NCBI GenBank assembly: GCA_964023275.1
Contig: OZ029928.1
Coordinates: 2,316,462 to 2,380,461, forward strand
Source of the DNA: Norana najaformis
Lineage: Eukaryota; Annelida; Clitellata; Crassiclitellata; Hormogastridae
Direction: 5' to 3'
DNA: 64,000 nucleotides
The position numbers were made by a program, and so were the translations under genes. Below are positions 11,432-22,423 of the stretch, in pieces. Within the stretch, counting starts at the first letter, position 1. The number at the start of each line of letters is the position of its first letter. The notes beneath the pieces were generated by a model that was not told the DNA's origin, ran no database searches, and saw nothing but the letters and a program-made list of their open reading frames with translations.

Positions 11432-12449
11432 AATCGGATTTCAACAAATTTCAACATATTTAACATACTTATGAATAGTATATATATATATACAAGATGA
11501 CTATCCTAGCTGTAAACCTTATGCAGGGTGGCACATTAATTGGTTTGCAAACGTACAATCTACTTACCGTCTTTGTCCAAAATAGGACTATAGTATAAGA
11601 GCTAAAATTGAACTTTGATGTGGCGTAGACGTATAGCTTAACGACTTGTTTACTGGCTGTGGTGTTTAATGGGTTGCTTTCGATTCCTTTGAAACTGGAG
11701 ATGTGTTAAATCGCTCATGCTTAAGCGCAAACAATGAGCAAGTAATTTGCCAATGCCATATTAGAGTGACACAAGGATGCTTACTCATGAACGTCGTATA
11801 AGGTTCCGCAAAGAAATTAAATTATTTCACGAGGCTTTATGAAATCAAGCAAACGTAGTCTTACGTTTCTTACCAGAAAAGATATACATTCAATTGTCAG
11901 TGATGATTCTGGTTGATCTCTTAGTTTCTGTGTATTCTCTATTGAAGTACAGTAGTCCAGAAATCTGAATGGTGGTGAAGCAATATGCAGTTGCATATAA
12001 GTTGTTTACTTGGCCTATGCGTATTCTATCAGACCAGAGATTTGAGCAAGTGTCGACAAGTTTTTCGAGTTATATGGCACTAATGTGTATATAAACAAAA
12101 AGGTTCAAAAACACTTGATGTTCTCTTCTTTCAGCGCCGAAAATTGTCAGTGAAAAACGCCTTAGCTATCTACTTACGGTGCTGTATAATCTTTTGCTTT
12201 ACAATAACAATATAATTAAATTATATGATATTATGATATAATAAAACCCTTAATTTGTCGCTCTAATTGCGTTGTTTTACTGCGCTTTGCCTTACTCTGG
12301 AAGCTGTGGACATTAATCCCATAGAAAAATTGTCGTCCTACGCAATTCTCACCCCACTCGATCTCCTCATAGCAGATAATACAACCATAGATATCGTTTT
12401 TAGCCATGACATCACCGACTGCGAGATATTTTACTTCCTGATTGAATAA
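11432..12449. other. Upstream intergenic region of gene A
   Basis: AT-rich sequence with a short (TA)n run near 11480 and no recognised coding. It precedes the TATA box of the first BRICHOS gene, so regulatory sites may lie here; I could not identify specific ones. Confidence 0.45.
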
Positions 12450-12457
12450 TATATAAA
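12450..12457 (+). promoter_or_regulatory. TATA box of BRICHOS gene A
   Basis: tatataaa at 116 bases upstream of the ATG at 12566. Gene B has the same octamer 103 bases upstream of its ATG, although the two upstream regions are otherwise diverged. This supports a functional core promoter with a 5'UTR of roughly 80 bases. Confidence 0.6.
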
Positions 12458-12565
12458 TTGTTTAAATGCTGTAGAACAATAGACGGCTAACTCTTGACAG
12501 GCGTGTGTCCAATTACTCACCTATTGCCGAAGTCTGCATTTGCAACTAGTGACTGGAAGAATACT

Positions 12566-15500
12566 ATGCCAAATCTGTTCAACATGACCGATGGCAAGTA
12601 CACGACATCAGAAGTGCCCGTGGTGATCACCCAGGTATAAATAGATGAAACTGCTCGATTAATACTGATTAAGTAATTATTTCTTTACAGGAAACGCAGA
12701 TTCAGTTTGACGTGAAATAAAGAAAATGCTCTCAGAATCAGTCCATTTCTGGTGCTTGCAGATTGCCATTGCTACACATTGCTCTAGCATTCTGCCTCTC
12801 GTCACGCATATGTTAATACAGTGGGGCCGCTTGGGCCTTGCCCCAGCACCGGTGATCATCGCCAGACATCTCACCCTCACTGTGCAGCTGTTAGTCACAC
12901 AGTTAGTTGGCTGTCATGTGAACATCGACGACCCAACCAGCTAATGAAATTTAAGCAAGCTAGAAACATAAACGGGTAAAATATTTGCTAAGCAGAGGTA
13001 AGCTAATGGTGAAAATTCTCCCATAACTATGCTTTTCCGAACATGTATTATCCTTTTCTAGCATGCATTTATGCTTGAAAAATGCTTAACTAATTAATTA
13101 GTTTATCATAAGCAGAAGTCTTGCTCTGTAATTAGTTGTTTACCGAAGGACGTCAGAAACACCAGATAGGCAAATACTTCAGCTCCAAGACGATCCATCA
13201 CCATAGATCAGAATTTTGTGATTTTAGTCGAAAGTTGTTTGTCATACGACAGCTGCTTAATGCTACCAAAGGAACTTCCCAGAAATTAGGATAAATGTGT
13301 GCAAGCAGGACCTTACAATAATGGCTTCTCTCCCTGAAGGCCAATCTAAGAATCTAAATAGGAATGAAATGGTATAAATTATATCGACTAACCTCCGCCG
13401 TTAGTTCGAGGACAAGCTCAAAATAGAATACATAAATCTATTAGCGTTTAGGAAGATATTGCGAGGGCCTGCGAGTTGGAAAGGAAAGTTATGTTGAATA
13501 TATTTAACGTTTCTATCTTTTGAAGGGTCCTGTCTCAAAACAGCCTGCGCGCAAAAAGTACGTAATAATTGCTGTGAGCGGATGCATTGCTGCAGCAATC
13601 ATACTGACAGCCATTTTGGTTGGAATGTACCTTTTCACGGAGGCCCAAAAGGATATCATCAAGGCAAGATTATTGGAGTTCCGATTCTGAAGGATTATGA
13701 TAAGACGATATGCAATTGCGCTTTTTGAATTGTAAATTTAATTGCAATTACAGTTATGTTCAGTATGAATATTAGAGCTCCTTCCATTCTGATTCTTCTT
13801 CCACTCTAAAGCTCCTTCCAATCTAAACATGTAATAATAGATTGTATTAATAGTTTACTCTCAACATGAATTTTTTTTTAAACTTTTATAAGGAAATATA
13901 TAATTAAACCTTCAAGACTATTATAAAATATCTGATGTGTAGTTCATTCATCTCTTCGAGCGGAGTTCGAATCTTGATTCATAACATGAAGTGAATGATG
14001 CTTCGTCGAACCATGAATGTGACCTGTAAATGAGTGTATTTTAAGCAGCTGTTATTGCGTTTGATTGCACTTCGCCCTCAATATCGTTCAACATTCCTTT
14101 CACCTGGAATATGAATCTAAAATTCTTTGGTCTCTTCAACTGAAAATGCTGAACTGTTTGATTAATTTAAACATTGAGCCAAAGTTACTAATCACGTTCT
14201 CTGTTGTCTTGCAGGAAGTGATTATTTACAAATACAGAATAATTCCAATTCTGAAAATGTTTATATTTGTGCAGTTCTCTTACAATCGAGACGATACCAC
14301 CGAGGAGGATGTGACCAGTGACCCAAACTCCAACATCGTGCAATATCACGTCAACAGTCATGATTACGAGATGTGGGTTGTAAACGACTTCAATCGAGTG
14401 AGTTTCCGCAAAATTATTACTTTTTATTGTAACTTTATGAATATACATGTCTGTATTCATGTACAGTAGGCCTATATAAACATATATATATTTGTGTATA
14501 TATATAGGCATACACATTTACATGCATATATATATATATGAAGATACACTTTAAACGGCGGAATGCACGCAGGCATGCATATACACATATATACATAGAT
14601 GCATACATATATTCATATATGCATGTATAAATACATAAGTACACATTTAGGCCTATACTTATATATGTACGTGCACACATATATACAAACATACTTACAT
14701 ACTTGTTTACCCTACTTTATCTATCTACATATACACTTACTTACTTACTTACTTAACTTTACAATTGCTATTACGATTACAATAACAATCATGTTTACAG
14801 TTAGAGTTACTTTCTTGCTTACTTAATGATTCGAGTAGCATCTGTGATCATAAATTGTTTTGTACTAGTTGTCACAAATCATTCTAACGGCTTATTTATG
14901 TTCGTCTTTATTCCGCCTTTTCCTCTCCATACTCCCGCCCGTCAACAGCAGTTAGCCGAGGCAATATAACACTTAGTGGCCTTGGTGCACATAAATAAAT
15001 GTCACAGCAGTCTAAATATATGTGATGATGTGTAGGCCAACCGAAAAAATATTTTAGCCTTATTCCATGCATTTGGAACCTTCTACAATAACATGATTGC
15101 TGACAATGCTTTCGCAATTGAGGATGCAAATAACGATGAAAGATGTGCGGTATGGAGTAGTCGGATGATTTGCATCGGTATCTAGATTGAGGGTTTTCAA
15201 GTTAGTGTATTATTATATCCATCTTAGGATATTCAAGTGATGAAAATACATTCAACATCTGGTACGAGCTGCTACGTGGCTCCTCTTAACAGAACGACGG
15301 CCACTGATCCATCGAAAGTCAGTTCTCCGTCGGATCTTGATGCAACGGTACGTCCTGACACAAACACATTATCACGATTCACGATGCATTTCTAGTGAAA
15401 CTTCAGCTGCAAATGTTCTAATGACATTTTAATCTTAATTCGTCTCAACACTGTATTAGCTAGGCCTCTCTAATTCTATATTAAACCGTGCGCATAGCAA

Positions 15501-18500
15501 GTGGAAACGGTACATAACAGCTATGTTACAATTGCGGTTAATGCTCGATCAGTCTATGACAGCCGCATTGCAGGTTTTGTTTGTATACCAGCATCATTTC
15601 AAGCACTTCATTTCTTCGCTCAATGGGCTACTAGAAAAACAATTACTGTGCTTTCCGTCTCATAACATATGGGAAAGGAAACTGTGGTATATTACAACCA
15701 TCCACGTCATAATTATTGTCATAATATCAAAATGCTTAATTTCTTAACTCTTTATCCCGAATGTTGTAATTATCATTGTTGATGAAATTAAAAGACTTCT
15801 TTCATTTTGCATCTATTAATGCAATACAGTCTTTGCCACAAATCAAACTATTAATATATAGTTTTGCAGGCGTATCGGAAGTGATACTCTTTCAGCATCA
15901 ACTTATATCTTGATGCATTTCAAATAATAAATTATAATGCTGCTTGGTACCTGAAATGCACGTGTTTAGTTTTGATTGCAGAATAGTAACGGCTTAGCAA
16001 AACATCGGTTTTCATAAAATTCGCAAAGAAGTGGGTTCAGATGTATGATAGAAACACATAAACCATATATCATGTGTAATTAACACTTTGCTCCCCTATT
16101 TGACATATCCTTCTTTCGTATTTGTCAGCCTACATTGTTCGAGCCCATTTCATGGTGCAAACACAAAGTTTCCAACGTATGTGACAGAAAAGGCTATTTC
16201 CGGGGCGTACTTGAGCATTTTTTGGTAAAGCCTGACACTGGATTTAGCAAATGAGAAGCCCCGCCTCCTTCTCCGAGCCATTCCCGTCATTTCCTTTCCC
16301 ATACACTTTTAGCATCAAAATATAGGACCACGTCTTAATTTAGACCCAAAACTCAACGCCTTCCTACACGAAAAATCTGTTCCCTTTGCTCTTATGTGAT
16401 ACCGTCATTGCTTAAATGCGAATTCATGCAGAACATCCTCGTTTGTCCATTGTGGGTTGTCTTTTGTACCTGCTTTCGTTGCTTCTTTTGGCTGATGATA
16501 TTGAAATCAATCTTGGACCAGCTAGAATTTACATTAGGTCTGTTGGATGTTGGTCAACTAAATATCTGCTTTCTTTGAAGTAAAACTCCAGATCTAGGTA
16601 ATTTCCCTTATGAGCATTTCTTACATTTCCTTGATTTTTATAAGATCTGGCTTCAACTGAGTGATATATCAGCAAACATTTCTTATCTCGAGTTCCAACC
16701 TTTCATTTTTTAATCAGCGTTGGTGAAATGGCATAAGTTAGTATTTGTTATTGATGTAAACAAACAGGCATTACCTGTAGACATTTATCAGCCACCGTCC
16801 ACCTCTTGGGCTGACTTTTGAGTGAGTTTCAGGTACTGTTTGAATATCTGATTCAATACCTTTCCGAAATAATTCTTATGGGAGGCCTACTATAAAAAAT
16901 ACTTCCTAGACATAATCAATTTTCTGATATCTGCCTTGCTGCTCTTCTCTGGTTTAGTAATTTCCAGCGGAAATTGATACTGAGTGATTAGTTTGCCATA
17001 GACACCTTAACAGCTACGGTACATTCTTTTTCTTTCTTTTCTCTCGTCCGTCAGGCTATAGCCGACGATGAGGTCTGAACGAAATGCAACCTCGTTCTTT
17101 AAATTGTGGCTCATTTGTTCAGATTTCTAGATCCTGTAACCAGGTGGTGACCATTCCTCTCCTGGCAGGATAAGGAAGCCGGTGGGCCCTGGTAGGGCCT
17201 CCTACGCCCTAGGGTGTCCTTCCAGCACCCGCCTCCTGCGTTGGCCAGCCGTTTTCAGTTCCTAATGAACCTGTCCACCTCGCGTAACGCCCTAGGTGGT
17301 GCTTCGGCCTGAGCCTTCTCCACTGATGACATAGCCTCGCTAGGCGATCTCTTACTTGGCTGTTTACCCTTCCACCGCGTTGAGATGCAGGTAGGGCTTT
17401 GGAAGGGCTACGGTACATTGCAATGTCTTAATTACGATTTCAATATCTTTCAGAAACGGAATACAACTTATAGCTTGACTTACAGTTCCGCCAACACTCC
17501 AATCCCCGATACTTCGTTCCTTGGTAAGACGGCCAGAGAAACCTGCAACGGAATTTCAACTTATTGGGTATATCCAAGCTGCAAAGTCTCAGAAGGTTAG
17601 ACTATACATGGTTTACCTTTTTACCAAGTTATAAGTATGCCATACATCGTCGCAGTGCATGTATGCAGAAAATTTATTTCTTATCTCCTTCAAAGTTTAA
17701 GAGCTATTGCATTTAATTCAGTTAAATTTTATATGCGCTCAGTGCTTATCCTTCTTATAATAAATAAGCAATCGCTTGATCAACCGTCGATCACTTGAAT
17801 TCTGCGCCTCGTAACTATATATGTTGGGATTTCAGGCGTACCAACGATTGGTGAAAGATTTGGAGTTCATTGTCCAGTTCTGTAATTCTACCAGTTCTTG
17901 ATACTCTTTTAGATCTACTGTATACTTAGAACACGCTATTTAAATATTTTCTTATCCCGACTTGACCTAGTTTCCCCAAGTTCATGAATTTAAACTTTAA
18001 CAGAGGTTACATGACTTTGAACTGTGATTTTACTTGAAGCAACTATTGATTAACGCCTTGTGCATTATGATAGAACCCAGTGGAAGTCAGCAGCTTCCAT
18101 TAGATTATGCCTGATTAGATTCTTTAGTAGGCTAAAATTATTTGTCGCCGCATTGATTCCCAATGTCGCGACTTAGCATAAAATTATATCACTTCAATCA
18201 CCTTAACGTCTAATTTATTTATGCATATATGTATTAATGTATGTATGCATATACTATATATGTTTGTATGTGTGTACGTATGTATGCATGTAGGTATGTT
18301 TTTTATATGTGTATGTATGTATGTATGTGTGTGTGTGTATGGAGGGAGGTAGGGAGGTGTTTAGACACTTAACATAGCGCCTTTTGTACATCTTAAAAGC
18401 TGTGTACACTTGCTAGCCACGGTTTTTAAATTCGTTAAGAATAAAAACATATGCATGCAAATGATGTTCGGATATCTATTGCTTCCGGGCTCTGGCACAC

Positions 18501-19577
18501 ATAGAACCAATCCGGATTTGTATTTAACACGATGCTAAGCTTCTAGTCATGTTGCATTAATGGCCACAACCGAATGAAGTCCAACACAAACGGTTACGTT
18601 CACCAATTGGCACCATCGGTAGATGATGTATGTAGGTAGGTAGGTCCGGAAAAACTTGGTTTTGCAAGGCAGACAATGCACTATCAACCAGCCGATTGGT
18701 AATTGAACCTCTCCAATCATACTATGAGGCTCGGAACTGTCCAAAAGGACACCATTCTATCTTGATAGGTCGATCAATTCAAAATAGCGCATGGATATAG
18801 TGATAGGTAATAAAATACAGTCCAGAAACGATAAAAATCAACAAAAGCAGGCTTATGAAATATAAAATATTCCAAAATGCGGACTTGGACAAATAAGAAA
18901 ATCTAAATTCGAAAACTACCGAATAATTTCTTACGTGACGAGCTAATCAGTCCGAATGCACAAGAATCTTAAATTAAGTGACCGCCATCTTGGCCGCCGA
19001 CTTCTAATGAGTGGTCAATTATCTACAAAACTCTGGCTCTTTACATTGGTAGCAATAGGTTTAAAGGCCAATGTAAGAATCAGCAGTCTACAGAAGAAGG
19101 TAGAGAAACAGGTTTTGTGAAATTCCTGAGCACACTATTACAGTGTATAAATGAATGTTTACTATATAGAAATACCCGATACGATCACAATTTACTATTG
19201 TACTATTGTGACTCCTTTTCGCTATCATGCTGTCTGTTTTACGTTTGTGGTTCGAGTGCAATAATTTACAATAACTTGGAGAATCCGTGTTGAGATATTT
19301 AATTTGCAACGAAACAATAATGTGACTGTGACGTTTGCATTTCATCATAAGATTCACATCAAAGATTGATAGTCTGTGATTACAGGTACGCAGTGGGCTA
19401 AATTTTATGTTCAGCGATAATGCATCAGATGAGCGATTATGCTAGCTGACCTCTCTAAAACTGTATGCTTACTATGTTTAACCAGATTCGAGCGGAAGAA
19501 GATACAAACGAGGATGGTCTTTCTGTTTCACCGTCGGTTGGGGCTGGTTTAGTGTCGAAATTTGCTACGAGTCGTAA
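12566..19577 (+). CDS. BRICHOS-domain antimicrobial-type peptide precursor, gene A (6 exons)
   Basis: Exons: 12566-12634, 13526-13663, 14275-14397, 15228-15347, 17454-17595, 19486-19577; introns 1-4 are phase 0, intron 5 is phase 1. Predicted product is 227 residues: short polar N-terminus; transmembrane segment about 36-60 (V-I-I-A-V-S-G...M-Y-L-F), probably type II; linker; BRICHOS domain about 90-193 with the expected Asp (W-V-V-N-D-F-N-R, D107) and Cys (C-Y-V, C125; E-T-C-N-G, C181; further C193). Then come R-R-Y-K-R and a 21-residue C-terminal peptide. BRICHOS acts as an intramolecular chaperone in relatives; the tail would be released by a furin-like protease in the secretory pathway. 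The layout matches annelid arenicin/alvinellacin-type precursors. Every exon is supported by an equivalent in gene B. The intron 2 donor is GC (AAG|GCAAGA). Family assignment is strong; antimicrobial function is inference. Confidence 0.8.
14461..14705. repeat. (AT/ACAT)n alternating purine-pyrimidine tract in intron 3 of gene A
   Basis: About 240 bases of tatata, catata and acatac repeats. It produces low-complexity Tyr/Ile/His-rich open frames on both strands (14435-14692, 14599-14826) that are not genes. It ends just before the left edge of the large duplicated block, near a (ttac)n run at 14735-14755. Confidence 0.85.
17026..17419 (-). mobile_element. SINE-like retroposon in intron 4 of gene A, with 13-bp target-site duplication
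   Basis: Absent from the matching place in copy 2 (near 48280). Flanked by gctacggtacatt at 17013-17025 and again at 17407-17419; the single-copy site in copy 2 reads gctacggtacact. The left end is a CT-rich run, so on the minus strand the element ends in a gaaaagaaagaaaaag tail. It is GC-richer than its surroundings. A minus-strand frame (17209-17418) is open but has no motif I know. Retroposition after the duplication is the simplest reading. Confidence 0.8.
18216..18345. repeat. (GTAT)n/(GT)n microsatellite in intron 5
   Basis: Runs of gtatgtat with gtgtgt ending in a ggagggaggtagggagg purine tract. The paralogous run at 49135-49262 is shorter, so it has varied in length since duplication. 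Confidence 0.9.
19486..19577 (+). CDS. Gene A last exon: furin site and mature two-cysteine peptide
   Basis: Acceptor tttaaccag, phase 1, stop TAA at 19575-19577. It encodes D-S-S-G-R-R-Y-K-R and then 21 residues (19512-19574) starting G-W-S-F-C and ending I-C-Y-E-S. Key residues: Cys at mature positions 5 and 18 (C-x12-C, predicted disulfide), three Trp, three Phe, a central V-G-W-G-W-F turn-like segment, two Glu and no Lys or Arg. Size and the cysteine pair resemble beta-hairpin peptides such as arenicin, but the charge is about -2. The reading frame across Cys-x12-Cys is preserved in gene B despite a 6-base insertion there, which argues that this exon is really translated. Confidence 0.75.
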
Positions 19578-19601
19578 CTCGTTTAAGTTCAACCAATGTT
19601 T

Positions 19602-19687
19602 CTATCAAATATTATATGCTATAATATTGCGAATTAAAAAATAACTATCAAATATTATATGTTATAATATAGCGAATTAAAAAATAA
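19602..19687. repeat. Two 43-bp direct repeats with an internal palindrome after the gene A stop
   Basis: Units 19602-19644 and 19645-19687 differ at two bases. Each contains the near-palindrome atattatatgctataatat. They lie in a ~275-base segment after the stop codon that is replaced in gene B by only about 44 unrelated bases. Confidence 0.85.
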
Positions 19688-19925
19688 CTAAGCACTAGAT
19701 TCACATTTCTGTGTAACTTTGTGAGCACTGTAATTTTTGCAATAATAATATACATTGCTAAATGATTTATTGATGCAACAATTCAATTTTTAGCTTATAG
19801 TTTCCTAAACTATGGGTTTCTCGATATTTATTAAAACACTTTTACTTCGTAGCTTTGTTGCGGATGATGAATTGCCGAATGATTTATATCAAAACAGTGT
19901 ATTGGAAGGTATCATGTTAATTATT

Positions 19926-20567
19926 TTTCTTTTAGTTAAGTCTTGAGCATAGCTATGTCAGGTTATATAGCAATATATGCTGATCCATATTGCCTTGGTC
20001 TATTTTCGTAAGCAGATACTGAAACATGTTATATTCTTTACATCTTTTTGAAGTAAAAAACAGGCGGTATATGATTTTTTACTTGCGAAAACATTTAAGT
20101 CTTACTTAATATAACGGGGACATTTTTGGCTTCCATTAAAGTGGATCTGATATAAAAAAAAATAAAAAGTATGTTGACACACATTGTTTACTTGTTTTAT
20201 TGAGAATTTGACTTTTGAAACGTACTTTTGAATGGGTGTAACCAGGAATTTAGAATCAAGACGCTGGCCTGAACTCTTGATCAGTACTGGGAAGCTTGAC
20301 CCTTGACCTGCGGTTGAACATTTAAAAGAGACTGGAGATATCTAGAACTGCATCCATCTATTGTTATTGATGTCTGCAACAATCAATAAATAACAATGTC
20401 AAAATCTAACTTCTAAGTTTATCTAGCCTACTTTTTCACTGCTGGTTCTCTGCTTTCCTTTGTGGTCAGCCACAACGTAACGTCTCCTCCCATATCCCAG
20501 GTTAATTATTATCTTCTAACAATGTTGATCGTGTTAAAATTTTATTTAAATCTATGTTCTTGCGGCG
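19926..20567 (+). repeat. Single-copy progenitor of the 627-bp tandem array
   Basis: From ttcttttagttaagtcttgag to ctatgttctt, this is one diverged unit of the monomer that is tandemly repeated behind gene B from about 50605. After 20567 the sequence switches to unrelated DNA instead of a second monomer. It includes a possible poly(A) signal attaaa at 20135-20140, about 558 bases after the gene A stop codon. Confidence 0.9.
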
Positions 20568-21469
20568 GTAGGATTAAAACCGACCCGGAGTAGCTTTTTA
20601 TCACGGCTGAGGGTTGAGTTTTTCTCCAGTTGGGTTGAACACCATAAACCAGTCGTGAAATCCGACCGCGTGAAGGAATGGCGCCCGTTCAGCGAGCAGC
20701 AGTGGGGAGGCGATGAATTCATGAAAAAATGAACAGCAATGAGGAAGTGATAAATTCATTTAGTTTTCACAAATCTGTCGATTTACTGTCTTCTTTCAAT
20801 GAATTATCCTCTTAGTTATCAAAGGAAAGTTTTACAACTTGCGGACGGACCCCAATATTTAGCGTTATCGGATCCGTTGGCAATTTGGGCTTAAGCAAAA
20901 TGCTCTAAATAAAATCCTTCTTTGTCTAAAACATCTAATGAGATTCTGAATTCATAAGATCTCACTATAAACGGCTTCGCATTAACAAAAAATTTAGAAT
21001 TTTTTTTATTACGTAGGTGTTCTACTTGTGTGTTCAGATATGTGGTTAGGTATTTGAAGAGGTCTCCAAGTATGCAAGAATGCTTCGTCATGCATGCTGA
21101 TCATAGCCAAATTAAGTTTCCGAATAAACAGACAACTGACTATTATTTAAAATATATACGAAATACTGGTCACTATCTGCAACCTGTGACAGCGAACCCC
21201 ATTTGAAATAAGGAGCCTATTTGTATAACCCAGTCCCAATATATCACAACCTTGACTCAACAATGTACTTAATATAGTTTTTCAACGTTGAGTTATATAA
21301 CTTCAAGAGTAACATTCAGGCGTTGGTTCCAAACAAGATCTAACCCATAAACTCGGCTTGATTGCTTTCAAATGGTGCCATTGACACGATACAGGCAAAA
21401 CCTACATGTATAGATGAAGACGAATTAACTCGCAACCGTTATGCACTATTTTACACTTTTTATTGGGCG
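20568..21469. other. No recognised gene
   Basis: A GC-richer block at 20568-20715 (gcggcggtaggatt... to gtggggaggcgatg) looks like a piece of a mobile element but I cannot assign it. The rest is AT-rich with no supported coding. Confidence 0.4.
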
Positions 21470-22423
21470 TATTCTTAAACATCTATATAATTAAACTGCA
21501 TTCTATGCTTTGCTCAACGATAGGAATGCAATGCTTGATCGGCACCCGACCAAGATAAGTCAGTAATTGTTCATCGACAGTTACAATCTCTTCCGGAACA
21601 TCTGCATCTCGGTGTTCCCTTCTGCTTGCTGTGTCGTCAAATCTCACGGCACAATGCTATTCCTTGAAACTATTTCTGGCCGTACTATCACTGAATATAT
21701 ATCGGATGTCCATCTAGCATGTTCCACAGCTGCTGTATGGCTTCATTTCGGGCTTGTACACTCCGTCTAAGATACAAAATCCTACGTAGCAAAGTAGCTC
21801 ATCGTCAGTAACATCGGTCTAGCTTTGCTCAGAGATGAGCGACTGCCTTCTTTATTTGTCCATTTCGTGATCTCTTTCAAAACAGGATCTCTCATGAATA
21901 GCTAGAAAGCTCTATGAGAAATATCGTCCAAGAGTGTTGTTCATTACTTTTGCAGCTTCTGTCCTCCTGTTAGTTTGACAGGCCGTTTATGCCATACGCT
22001 TTTTCCATATTTTGACGTCCAAGTCTGGTCTTAACATTCATCTCTTCTGTTTCTGGCTGCTGAGGATTGTGATGCCGATGAATCCTTCCTACCAATCTTG
22101 CCAGTTGCATGGCCAGCATTCTAAGCATCGAGTGTCGCAGTGACTGTTGCAATGGCTTGTGACCGCCCACGTCAACCAGTTTCCAACTTCCGTCCAACAC
22201 GGCCGCGACACCCATCTCGTCCCTTTCGTTTAACTGTTGCAGTAGGTTTTGTAATGAGTTCCTCGATCTCACAATGGCCACAGGTTGATCTTGCTTCAGT
22301 ACCAATGTCAGAGACGTCAGTGTCTGAAGGTGTTGGTTGGTGATCATCTTCCTCTTTGCTTGAACTCTCAGATGCATCATCTTCTTCGCTATCCAACTCT
22401 TTTAAAAGAGAAGAATGTTTCAA
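21470..22423 (-). pseudogene. piggyBac-like transposase remnant
   Basis: Read on the minus strand from 22423, a frame starts with an acidic Ser/Asp/Glu-rich N-terminus (D-S-E-E-D-D-A-S-E-S-S-S-K-E-E-D), typical of piggyBac proteins. After several frameshifts come K-E-I-T-K-W-T-N-K, an A-R-N-E-A-I-Q-Q-L-W segment, and near 21700-21480 the run A-R-N-S-F-K-E, V-R-F-D-D-T-A-S-R-R-E-H-R-D-A-D and V-T-V-D-E-Q-L-L-T-Y-L-G-R-V-P. This matches the piggyBac core around the R-F-D-D and V-D-E-Q-L-x-x-F-R-G-R segments. At least one stop and several frame changes make it dead; the C-terminal half is missing. Confidence 0.75.

Larger units (their letters stand above)
14736..20567 (+). repeat. Segmental duplication, copy 1
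   Basis: Starts in the (ttac)n run in intron 3 of gene A and continues through exons 4-6 to ctatgttctt at 20567. It matches about 46147-51236 base for base apart from scattered substitutions and a few indels: a ~110-bp segment at about 14950-15058 present only here, the retroposon at 17026-17419, and a ~230-bp net excess just after the gene A stop codon. Exons 1-3 lie outside and are far more diverged. Confidence 0.9.

Noticed and set aside
17836-17883. Alternative last exon after atttcag in intron 5, phase 1
   Set aside because: It gives a short open tail with one Cys in gene A, but the gene B copy (near 48702) has a one-base deletion that changes the frame, so the sequence is not conserved as coding.
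19387-19420. Alternative last exon after gattacag, phase 1, reading G-T-Q-W-A-K-F-Y-V-Q-R
   Set aside because: Open in both copies, but only 11 residues, no Cys, no cleavage site and a poor pyrimidine tract; the exon 100 bases further on fits the family far better.
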